Positions 48,520-55,545 of a stretch of DNA of 64,000 nt are shown here, piece after piece. The notes under the pieces were generated by a model. The model did no database searches and was not told the DNA's origin. It saw only the letters and a program-made list of their open reading frames with translations. The stretch covers positions 1-64,000 of the forward strand of contig CAJTJT010000005.1 in the NCBI GenBank assembly GCA_910576915.1, given 5' to 3'. The translations under genes were made by a program, and so were the position numbers. This DNA is from an uncultured Elusimicrobiales bacterium. GTDB taxonomy: Bacteria > Elusimicrobiota > Elusimicrobia > Elusimicrobiales > Elusimicrobiaceae. Positions within the stretch are counted from its first letter, which is position 1. Each line of letters starts with the position of its first letter.

Positions 48520-48525
48520 TAGACT
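48520..48525 (+). promoter_or_regulatory. -10 box, leaderless promoter of secreted protein
   Basis: TAGACT, then AACAGT and the ATG at 48532. No ribosome site. Confidence 0.5.
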
Positions 48526-48531
48526 AACAGT

Positions 48532-49680
48532 ATGATATCTTTTGCCCCGCTCCGTGTTGCAGCCTGCTGTCTTTCACTTCTTTTGGCCACGAACGCCGTG
48601 GCGCAAACAAAGGGGCTGCGCCGTTCGGGCAGGCAAGCGTTAAAAGCCGGCGAACAAGCATCCGGCCAAGTGGCAAAAAACGTACGGGCGGCCACCCGTC
48701 AAGCCGAGTTGACGGCAAAAGTCGCTCCCGCCGTTCAAGCGGCCCGGATAAACCGAACCCATCATCACAAATATCCTTCTCCGCCGTGGATTCCCGAAAC
48801 CAAAATTCAGGAATTATTAAAAATTCAGCCTAATCCCTCGCTCCTTTTGCCAAACATCTGGGAATTGCAAAGCCAATACGGAAACCGCAACATGTTCGGT
48901 CTGCTCTCCCTGCGTTTTTACGTGCAGGAATTTGGACTGCTTACCCCGCATTTAAATAAACTTTTTAAACACGTGGCCCATCTAAACGACAAAGGAGTGG
49001 AAACCCGTTTTATCGCGCGCATGCGGTTTTTGGCCCAAAACAAAAAACACATTTTACGGGAAATTTCCGGCCGCACGCTTCCGAAAGATAACATCCGCAT
49101 CCGCTATACGGAAGACGTGGATAAACTGACGGTGCAGAACTTCAACGCGCGCAAACTGGTTTTGTCCGTTGAACAGCGCATGAATCCCGCCGAAGGAAAA
49201 GATTTTCCTGTCCGGCACGTAAACGCCCGAAGCGTATTTGAAACACCCGGCGGCCAATTTGCCGTTTACCAGTATGCGGGCCCGATAGATTTAACCCCCA
49301 ACTTATACCGTTACCTGCTTAATAATACCGACAAACGCGCCCCTTTTACCATCGTGTTTGACGAACAGGCCAAATCCCTCGCCATGTATAACGAGGATAA
49401 AACCCTTTGGCTTCGCATTACGCCGCACGAGTACGAAAACCCCAAAAAATTACACATCCATTTAAACGAACAGCGCACGGTTACGTTTACGGACGAAGCA
49501 GGCCACCCGCACACGGAAACGGTAAACATCAATCTTTCCATCCCGCTTCTGACGCCGGAAAATATGCCCTCATACCCCAAAGCGGCCCAGCAATTTCTGT
49601 ATGACAAACTGGTACTGCTGCCCGTTAAGAATTTCCAGGGCAACCGCCGGGTTACCATCGAACGGCGCGCCATTTTTTGA
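48532..49680 (+). CDS. Secreted protein of unknown function, shared N-terminal plan
   Basis: 382 residues, not recognised. The signal peptide ends in NAVAQ (1-24), followed by an Ala/Lys/Arg-rich amphipathic segment (LRRSGRQALKAGEQASGQVA), like KAGEAAAKGSSAV in the secreted protease at 725-2044, then a globular part with WIPETKIQELLKIQPNPSLL, LNDKGVETRFIARMRFLAQN, VLSVEQRMNPAEG and TIVFDEQAKSLAMYNEDKTL. The start is fixed by TAGACT 6 nt upstream and the signal peptide. It is divergent from the giant pilin. Confidence 0.65.
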   Translation: MISFAPLRVAACCLSLLLATNAVAQTKGLRRSGRQALKAGEQASGQVAKNVRAATRQAELTAKVAPAVQAARINRTHHHKYPSPPWIPETKIQELLKIQPNPSLLLPNIWELQSQYGNRNMFGLLSLRFYVQEFGLLTPHLNKLFKHVAHLNDKGVETRFIARMRFLAQNKKHILREISGRTLPKDNIRIRYTEDVDKLTVQNFNARKLVLSVEQRMNPAEGKDFPVRHVNARSVFETPGGQFAVYQYAGPIDLTPNLYRYLLNNTDKRAPFTIVFDEQAKSLAMYNEDKTLWLRITPHEYENPKKLHIHLNEQRTVTFTDEAGHPHTETVNINLSIPLLTPENMPSYPKAAQQFLYDKLVLLPVKNFQGNRRVTIERRAIF

Positions 49681-49714
49681 CGGAAAAATCCGGCGCATTC
49701 CGCCGGAGAATTGC

Positions 49715-49720
49715 TATAAT
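49715..49720 (+). promoter_or_regulatory. -10 box, leaderless promoter of rnhB operon
   Basis: TATAAT ends 7 nt before the ATG at 49728. It favours this ATG over the two upstream ones in frame, one of which lies inside the -10 box. Confidence 0.6.
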
Positions 49721-49727
49721 GGGTATC

Positions 49728-50369
49728 ATGGAAAACAGTCTTCTGAATTTTGACAAAACACAAGCCCTCCGCTTGGAAACCAATTTCCTTATAGGCGTTG
49801 ACGAAGCGGGCCGCGGCCCTTTGGCCGGCCCCGTAGTGGCCTGCGCCTGTTATATTCCCCCCTCCCGCGCCGCGCTGTTCCAAGAAGTAAACGACAGCAA
49901 AAAATTAACCGAACGCAAGCGCGACGAACTTTTTGAACGCTTAACCCAGTCCGACGTTTTATACGCCACCGGTTTTGCCACCGCGGCGGAAATCGACCGT
50001 TTAAACATTTTACAAGCCACGTTTTTGGCCATGCGCCGCGCCGCGCAAAAATTTTTGAATATTCCGGGCGCCGTCGCGCTTATCGACGGGCCTTACCCGG
50101 CGGCCGGGCTGGCCATGCGCCAACAGCCCGTTATAGACGGGGACGCCAAATCCCTGGTGATTGCGGCGGCGAGCGTCATCGCCAAAGTAACCCGGGACCG
50201 TTACATGGCCACGCTGGATACGCTCTACCCCGGTTACGGTTTTGCCGGGCACAAAGGCTACGGCACGGCCAAGCACATGCAGGCGCTGCGGGAACTGGGC
50301 CCCTGCAAAGAACACCGCCGCTCGTTCGGCCCGGTGCGTAATTTGCTTACGCCCACCATTTTGCCATGA
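49728..50369 (+). CDS. rnhB: Ribonuclease HII
   Basis: 213 residues. The active-site acidic residues are in IGVDEAGRGPLAGPVVACA (Asp25, Glu26), VALIDGPYP and AASVIAKVTRDRYM; GYGFAGHKGYGT is the C-terminal substrate loop. It cuts RNA of RNA-DNA hybrids and single ribonucleotides. The usual order rplS-rnhB-yraN is kept except for the inserted pilin and secreted gene. The stop overlaps the yraN start by 4 nt. Confidence 0.95.
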   Translation: MENSLLNFDKTQALRLETNFLIGVDEAGRGPLAGPVVACACYIPPSRAALFQEVNDSKKLTERKRDELFERLTQSDVLYATGFATAAEIDRLNILQATFLAMRRAAQKFLNIPGAVALIDGPYPAAGLAMRQQPVIDGDAKSLVIAAASVIAKVTRDRYMATLDTLYPGYGFAGHKGYGTAKHMQALRELGPCKEHRRSFGPVRNLLTPTILP

Positions 50370-50725
50370 ACACGACCGACGCCGGCGCACTGGGCGAAGA
50401 ACAGGCCGCCCGCTATTTGCAAGCAAAAGGATGGCGTATCCTGGAGCGGAATTTTTCCGCCCCGTACGGCGAGGTTGACATCATCGCCCAAGACGGTAAA
50501 ACGCTGGTGTTTGCGGAAGTAAAAACGCGCGCTTACCGCGCGTACGGCGGGCCGCTGATGGCCGTTACGCCCGCCAAGCAAAAGAAAATCGCCCTTACGG
50601 CGCAATCGTACTTAAAAGCAAAGGGCTTAAAATTTGATAGTATTAGATTTGACGTGCTATGCGTCCTGCCGCAAGGCGTTGAACACGTGCCAAACGCGTT
50701 TTTCCCGCCCAGGACGACTTTATAA
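50366..50725 (+). CDS. YraN family endonuclease-like protein (UPF0102)
   Basis: 119 residues, the usual size. The restriction-endonuclease-like fold shows GEEQAARYLQAKGWRILERN (9-28), GEVDIIAQDGKTLVFAEVKT with the D...ExK catalytic pattern, and a later KIALTAQSYLKAKG. The function is unsettled, probably nucleic-acid processing. It overlaps rnhB (ATGA). Confidence 0.9.
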   Translation: MNTTDAGALGEEQAARYLQAKGWRILERNFSAPYGEVDIIAQDGKTLVFAEVKTRAYRAYGGPLMAVTPAKQKKIALTAQSYLKAKGLKFDSIRFDVLCVLPQGVEHVPNAFFPPRTTL

Positions 50726-50735
50726 GGAGGAAGTT

Positions 50736-51557
50736 ATGACCCAACTCGCGCAAGTGAAAAAAGCAGCCGCATACATCTTAAAAAAGACCAAAAATTTCAA
50801 GCCGGAAATCGCCCTCATCACGGGTTCGGGCCTGGCGGGCTCCATCCCGGCGCTGGAAAAAGAAATTAAAATCCCATATTCCTCCATCCCCGGTTTCTTA
50901 AAAAGCACCGTTCCCGGGCACACGGGCAACCTGGTTTTCGGCGTCTACAAAGGGCGCAACATCGTCGTCATGCAGGGCCGCTTTCACTATTACGAAGGGC
51001 ACCCCATGAAAGACTTGGCTATCTCCATCCGCACGTTAAAACTGCTGGGCGTTGAAAAACTGCTCGTGTCCGCCGCCGTGGGATCTATGGACATGAAATT
51101 AAAACCCGGCTCTTTGTGCGTTTTAAAAGACCACATCAATTTTATGTGCAACAACCCGCTCATCGGCAATCACGACCCGGCCTTCGGCCCCATGTTCTTT
51201 GATTTGTCCGAAGCGTACGATAAAACCATGCGCAAAACCGCCCTGTCCGCCGCCAAAAAAGCCGGCATCAACGCGGGCGAAGGCGTTTACCTGGCCGCTA
51301 CGGGCCCGAACTTCGAAACGCCGTCCGAAATTAAAATGTTCAAAAAATGGGGAGCGACGGTGGTCGGCATGTCCGTCGTGCCGGAAGTGCTCGTCGCGCG
51401 CCAGTGCGGCATTTTGGTGCTGGGGCTTGCCTGGGTAAGCAACATGGGCTGCGGCATTGAAAAGACACCGCTTTCCCACGCGCAGACCATCAGCGAAACG
51501 AAAAAAATCGAAGGCAAATTCAAAAAGCTCTTGGAACTCTTGTTCGTAAAATTATAA
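50736..51557 (+). CDS. punA: Purine nucleoside phosphorylase
   Basis: 273 residues, trimeric PNP type. Phosphate and purine site motifs: IALITGSGLAGSIPALEKEI, VPGHTGNLVFGVYKGRN, MQGRFHYYEGHPM, and LAATGPNFETPSEIKMFK; the late GLAWVSNMGCGI is the family VTN-like loop in a changed form. It splits purine nucleosides with phosphate for salvage. The ATG at 50736 has AAGGAGG upstream. It is the last gene of the rnhB operon before a terminator. Confidence 0.9.
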   Translation: MTQLAQVKKAAAYILKKTKNFKPEIALITGSGLAGSIPALEKEIKIPYSSIPGFLKSTVPGHTGNLVFGVYKGRNIVVMQGRFHYYEGHPMKDLAISIRTLKLLGVEKLLVSAAVGSMDMKLKPGSLCVLKDHINFMCNNPLIGNHDPAFGPMFFDLSEAYDKTMRKTALSAAKKAGINAGEGVYLAATGPNFETPSEIKMFKKWGATVVGMSVVPEVLVARQCGILVLGLAWVSNMGCGIEKTPLSHAQTISETKKIEGKFKKLLELLFVKL

Positions 51558-51566
51558 TGATTTAGT

Positions 51567-51598
51567 CCCGCACGGAATAAACGCCGTGCGGGATTTTT
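51567..51598 (+). terminator. Terminator after punA
   Basis: CCCGCACGG/CCGTGCGGG stem, 8-nt loop, then TTTTT. Confidence 0.85.
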
Positions 51599-51611
51599 CC
51601 GTCCCGTTACT

Positions 51612-53042
51612 ATGGCAAAAGACATCAAACGCCTCGGCAAAGAAACCCTCGTCTACGGCACTTCCACGGTGCTGGCGCGGCTGCTTAACTTTTGCCTGGT
51701 TCCGTTTTATACCTACTATTTGCTTCCCGGCCAGTACGGCGTCATCGCCACCGTGTTCGCGGCGGTTGCGCTGTTTAACGTGGTATTTTTATTCGGCATG
51801 GACCAAAGCTACCTGCGTTTTGCCAGCGACGCGCAGGACAAAAGCAAAGTCTTCCGCCAGTGTTTTTACGGCGTACTCTTAAACGGCGGCGTATTGGGGC
51901 TTTTGTTGTGGCTGTTTGCCGTTCCGGCGGCGCAGATTATCGGCATCCCGCCCGAGGCCGCGCCGTTAATGCGTTTGGCGGCCGTTATTTTACTGCTTGA
52001 TGTTCTTAACATGATTCCGTTCACCAAACTGCGTTTGGAACGCCGCGCGTGGTATTTTGCGGGCGTACGGACGGTTTCCATCATCGTCAATGTACTGTGT
52101 AACGTATTGTTTATTGCGGTACTCCAGCGCGGAATTGAATCCATTTTATGGGCCAATGTGTTTGCATCCCTGGCGTCACTTTTGCTGTTAAGCCCGATTG
52201 TTTGGGGTGAACTGAAACAGGGCCGCGCATTTGAATTTGAACCCAAGCTGGAAAAAGAACTCTTTGCCTTTGCGTGGCCGTTTGTGCCGGCGGGAATCGC
52301 CAGCCTGCTCGTCAGCGTTATCGACAAACCGATTTTGGTGCGTTTGGTGGGGACGGAACAGGTGGGCGTGTATCAGGCGAATTTTAAAATCGGCGTGTTT
52401 ATGATGCTGATTGTTTCCATGTTCGACCAAGCCTGGCGGCCGTTTTTCCTGGCGCACGCTAAGGACGCGGACGCCAAAGAAACATTTGCGCGAGTATTAT
52501 CCTGCTTTGCGGCTGTGGCCTCGTGGTTTTTACTGGGGCTCGCGCTCTTAATGCCGGTTATCATCAAAAGCAATCTGTTTGGGGATTTCCATTTAATAAG
52601 CCCCGCCTATTGGGGAGGGCTTCCCATTATTCCGTTTGTGCTGACGGGGTATTTTTTCTACGGGCTGTACATTAACTTTATGGTCGGCCCGGTGCTGACC
52701 AAAAAAACCAAAGTACTGATGTGGATTACGCTTTTGGGCGCGGCCGTCAGCATTACCACCAACATAACGCTCGTCCCGCATTTGGGCATTATGGGGGCCG
52801 GCTGGGCCGTAATGTTCAGCTACGGGGCCATGGCGTGCGCGCTTTTTACGTTCACGCAAAAAGTATATCCGATACGCTACGAATACGTCAAACTGATGGG
52901 CATTCTGCTGGTCTGCGCCGCCACGGCGTGGGCATGCCATTGGACGGGCCAATTCGGCTTTAGGACACAGCTGCTGACCAAACTCCTCCTGCTGACGCTG
53001 TACCCGCTTTGGATGTGGCTGATTATTAAAAAAGCCAATTAA
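51612..53042 (+). CDS. Polysaccharide flippase, Wzx/MOP family
   Basis: 476 residues with about fourteen membrane helices. It matches the oligosaccharide flippase branch of the MOP superfamily: an N-terminal LGKETLVYGTSTVLARLLNF helix, LPGQYGVIATVFAAVALF, the FAWPFVPAGIASLLVSVIDK segment and the late ITLVPHLGIMGAGWAVMFSY. It moves undecaprenyl-linked glycans across the inner membrane. It probably works with the WecA-like transferase at 54517 and the oxidoreductase at 55545. Its last 4 nt overlap the convergent pilin gene. Confidence 0.88.
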   Translation: MAKDIKRLGKETLVYGTSTVLARLLNFCLVPFYTYYLLPGQYGVIATVFAAVALFNVVFLFGMDQSYLRFASDAQDKSKVFRQCFYGVLLNGGVLGLLLWLFAVPAAQIIGIPPEAAPLMRLAAVILLLDVLNMIPFTKLRLERRAWYFAGVRTVSIIVNVLCNVLFIAVLQRGIESILWANVFASLASLLLLSPIVWGELKQGRAFEFEPKLEKELFAFAWPFVPAGIASLLVSVIDKPILVRLVGTEQVGVYQANFKIGVFMMLIVSMFDQAWRPFFLAHAKDADAKETFARVLSCFAAVASWFLLGLALLMPVIIKSNLFGDFHLISPAYWGGLPIIPFVLTGYFFYGLYINFMVGPVLTKKTKVLMWITLLGAAVSITTNITLVPHLGIMGAGWAVMFSYGAMACALFTFTQKVYPIRYEYVKLMGILLVCAATAWACHWTGQFGFRTQLLTKLLLLTLYPLWMWLIIKKAN

Positions 53043-53503
53043 TACCGATATTCCGTATAGCTGCTGCTAACGCTCGGAGCGGAAGAGGATAATGTTTTAC
53101 ATATCCCGCAGGTTTTTTCGTCAAAACAGCGGCATCTCGCCGTGGTTTCGGTAAATTTTAAGAAGAAACTCGGCAGACCGGTTTGTCCGCAGTATATTTC
53201 CCAAAATTCCCCATATACCTTACAGACAAATTTTCTGCCGGGAGCAACCCAAACACTGCCTTCGTATGTTCCCCCAGGCGGCAGGTCAATATCCAAATCC
53301 GGCATATTGGCCGTATAAGAACCGTTGGCCAAATAATAAACCTGTTCGGCCTTATAAATACTCCGCCCGATAGTTTCCAACTGCAAATAACGGCTTTTTA
53401 ACACCGCTTTTTGGTACTGCGGCAGCGCGACGGAAGATAAAATGCCGATAATAAGTACAACGACAAGCAATTCTATAAGCGTGAAACCCCGGTTTTGACA
53501 CAT
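53039..53503 (-). CDS. Type IV pilin-like protein
   Basis: 154 residues. The prepilin leader MCQNR is followed by GFTLIELLVVVLIIGILSSV; the first 33 mature residues are identical to those of the pilin at 18981-19463, but the codons differ at many third positions. The C-terminal part is different: AEQVYYLANGSYTANMPDLD, WVAPGRKFVCKVYGEFWEIYC and RCRCFDEKTCGICK. AGGGGG lies 9 nt before the ATG. The leader is shorter than at the other pilins, but a T12-GATA tract is present 40 nt upstream. It is probably a structural or minor pilin. Confidence 0.88.
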   Translation of the reverse strand: MCQNRGFTLIELLVVVLIIGILSSVALPQYQKAVLKSRYLQLETIGRSIYKAEQVYYLANGSYTANMPDLDIDLPPGGTYEGSVWVAPGRKFVCKVYGEFWEIYCGQTGLPSFFLKFTETTARCRCFDEKTCGICKTLSSSAPSVSSSYTEYRY

Positions 53504-53542
53504 GGAATATATCCCCCTTCAAAGAATTATCCCCATGTTATC

Positions 53543-53554
53543 AAAAAAAAAAAA
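53543..53554 (-). promoter_or_regulatory. T12 tract upstream of pilin gene
   Basis: Twelve T on the coding strand followed by GATAACATGGGGATAAT; GGGTC/GACCC just before it could form a small stem. It lies 40 nt from the ATG, closer than at the other genes of this type. Confidence 0.45.
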
Positions 53555-53592
53555 CGGGTCAAGACCCCAGGAAATCCAAATAAACAAACTAG

Positions 53593-53614
53593 ATTCCGGG
53601 TCTACGCCCGGAAT
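53593..53614. repeat. Palindromic repeat (ATTCCGGG...CCCGGAAT)
   Basis: A 22-nt palindrome followed by GACG, related to 30489-30522. Like that one, it lies just outside a structured element. Confidence 0.65.
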
Positions 53615-53639
53615 GACGGCAAAAAACGCTGTGCAGAAC

Positions 53640-53854
53640 AGAATAACACTGTAGATGATTATATGATTTTTCAAAACCGTTTTTAGTTGGCGGGATTTAG
53701 TTGGGCGTATAGGCGTGCCTGAATGGCACGTCAAGCCCAAGAGACCGCCAAATAAACAGGTTTTGGAAAATTGTTTATCCTTAAAAGACACAAGGGACGA
53801 AAACTTTTTTCGTCCCTTGTGCGAAAATCGCAAGTTACCACCAGCCGTTATAAT
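53640..53854. repeat. Structured element copy 4
   Basis: 215 bp. Left end AGAATAACA (53640-53648), inner arms TTTTTCAAAACC and GGTTTTGGAAAA, nested GTGCC/GGCAC, variable hairpin CACAAGGGACGAAAA with a 3-nt loop (53789-53821), and right end CAGCCGTTATAAT at the lipoprotein stop codon. No gene lies between 53504 and 53853. Confidence 0.7.
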
Positions 53855-54483
53855 TACCGCACGCTGATAAGCGTCATGTCTAAGGTAATGTTCCCGTCTT
53901 TATACGTCAGCTCATGCGGAATTTCCATCTCCCCCTCCGCATCCGCAGGCGCATACTCGTTATAAAAAAGTTCCCCCGTATTTAAGAGCGTAACCGATTC
54001 CGCCGCATACGGATAAACCGAACCCTCGGCATATAACAACCGCGTTTTTAAATCTTTCCCCTGGTAAGTTACGGCCGTTTTGCCGTCCTTTACGCGGCGG
54101 CTTTTATAAACGCCCGGGTCCGACACCAGCACATTCAAAAATTGCGTAATGCGCCCGCGCACCACGGCGGTATCTGCATCTTTAAATAAATAACGGTAAA
54201 CCACACCCTCCGGGCTTACTACCGCGTGCAACACCCGGTACGCCGCGCCCGTCATGACCATTACGTCGTAATCTTCCGCGCCGATTTTTTTAATCCGCAG
54301 GACGCCTTCCAAATAGTCTTCGTTCATCTGGCCCACCACCTTAAAAGCGGCCTGGGTACGTCCTTCCGTAAAATAATCCACTTTTTTATATTCGCGCACA
54401 TCCGGCGGGATTTGTTTCACCTGCCGCCCCGCGCACGCGCCTAAAAACAAAATCATCGAAAATGTTAAAATCTTTTTAAGCAT
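53854..54483 (-). CDS. Outer-membrane-type lipoprotein, unknown function
   Basis: 209 residues. The signal peptide ends in LFLGAC, a good lipobox with Cys16. The mature part is beta-rich (FKVVGQMNEDYLEGVLRIKK, YDVMVMTGAAYRVLHAVVSP, VVYRYLFKDADTAV), recalling LolA/LolB-like or DUF3261-type lipoproteins without a clear match. AAGGAGG is 7 nt before the ATG. It is divergent from the WecA-like gene, which may hint at a surface-glycan link. Confidence 0.65.
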   Translation of the reverse strand: MLKKILTFSMILFLGACAGRQVKQIPPDVREYKKVDYFTEGRTQAAFKVVGQMNEDYLEGVLRIKKIGAEDYDVMVMTGAAYRVLHAVVSPEGVVYRYLFKDADTAVVRGRITQFLNVLVSDPGVYKSRRVKDGKTAVTYQGKDLKTRLLYAEGSVYPYAAESVTLLNTGELFYNEYAPADAEGEMEIPHELTYKDGNITLDMTLISVR

Positions 54484-54503
54484 AAACGTCCTCCTTATTA
54501 TGA

Positions 54504-54509
54504 TATTAT
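54504..54509 (+). promoter_or_regulatory. -10 box, leaderless promoter of WecA-like gene
   Basis: TATTAT ends 7 nt before the ATG at 54517; an overlapping TATAAT (54506-54511) ends 5 nt before it. No ribosome site. Confidence 0.5.
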
Positions 54510-54516
54510 AATTATT

Positions 54517-55545
54517 ATGCCGACATTTGTCCTTTACCTCTTATGCGCGGGAATTTCGTTCGCGCTCACTTCGGTTGCACTGCCCGTTTTGCGCAAACTG
54601 GCCGCAAACGCGTTTTTGGACGCACCCGGCGGCCTCAAAAAACACGCCGGAAAAGTGCCCGTTTTGGGAGGATGCGGCATTTTGGCGGGCATTGTAGGCA
54701 GTTTGGTATTTATCCGGCTGACTACATCTTTCCCCTCCGGCACGCTGCACACCCTGCGCGGCGTAATTATCGGCGGCGGGTTTATTTTTTTGATGGGGCT
54801 GGCCGACGACCTTAAAAAACCCAAAGGCGTCAGCGTACCCATAAAACTGTTTATCCAGGCGGCGGCCACGGCCGCGCTTATTTATTACGGGGTGGCGATA
54901 CACGCGTTTACCTCGCCGTGGATTTCCTATCCGCTTACGTTCTTATGGGTGGTCGGGCTGACGAACGCGTTTAACCTCCTGGATATTATGGACGGACTTT
55001 GCGTCAGCCAGGCCGTCGTCTGCACACTGGGGCTGGCGGTCATCGCGCTGCCGTCCGAATACGTCTACGTCAATTTCGCCGCGCTGGCGCTACTCGGGGC
55101 GTGCCTTGCGTTTTGGCCGTACAATCACGCCAAAAAACGTAAAATCTTTTTGGGCGACAGCGGCTCGAATCTGCTGGGTTTTTTGATTGCCGCGCTGTCT
55201 ATCGGTACGGGCTATTGCGAAAAATCCGACTGGGGATTTTTGGCCCCGCTCTTTATTTTGGCCGTCCCGCTGTTTGATACGGCGTTTGTCACCCTCGCGC
55301 GCTTATTAAAAGGCAAGAATCCCCTCAAAGGCAGTAACGACCACGCCGCCCTGCGCCTTAAAAAACTGGGCTGGAAGCCGGGTTCAATTTTATTTGCCTT
55401 TGCGCTGACCGGGCTGACCGCCAACATATTCGCGTTCACGCTGACGCACTGCTGCGTACAAATCGCGGCCTCGCTTTTTATGGCGGCGGGTGCGTTTGGC
55501 GCACTGGTTACGCTTTGGCTGTTACATTTAAAAACGGACTTATAA
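54517..55545 (+). CDS. WecA/MraY-family glycosyl-1-phosphate transferase
   Basis: 342 residues with about ten to eleven membrane helices. Conserved loops: DAPGGLKKHAGKVPVLGG, LMGLADDLKKPKG with the Asp pair, NAFNLLDIMDGLCVSQAVVC, and KIFLGDSGSNLLGFLIAAL, plus the late NDHAALRLKKLG His motif. It transfers a sugar-1-phosphate, commonly GlcNAc-1-P, to undecaprenyl phosphate to start O-antigen, enterobacterial antigen or teichoic-type glycans. MraY proper is less likely because of the NDHAALRL motif and shorter loops. The stop overlaps the next start (TAATG). Confidence 0.88.
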   Translation: MPTFVLYLLCAGISFALTSVALPVLRKLAANAFLDAPGGLKKHAGKVPVLGGCGILAGIVGSLVFIRLTTSFPSGTLHTLRGVIIGGGFIFLMGLADDLKKPKGVSVPIKLFIQAAATAALIYYGVAIHAFTSPWISYPLTFLWVVGLTNAFNLLDIMDGLCVSQAVVCTLGLAVIALPSEYVYVNFAALALLGACLAFWPYNHAKKRKIFLGDSGSNLLGFLIAALSIGTGYCEKSDWGFLAPLFILAVPLFDTAFVTLARLLKGKNPLKGSNDHAALRLKKLGWKPGSILFAFALTGLTANIFAFTLTHCCVQIAASLFMAAGAFGALVTLWLLHLKTDL

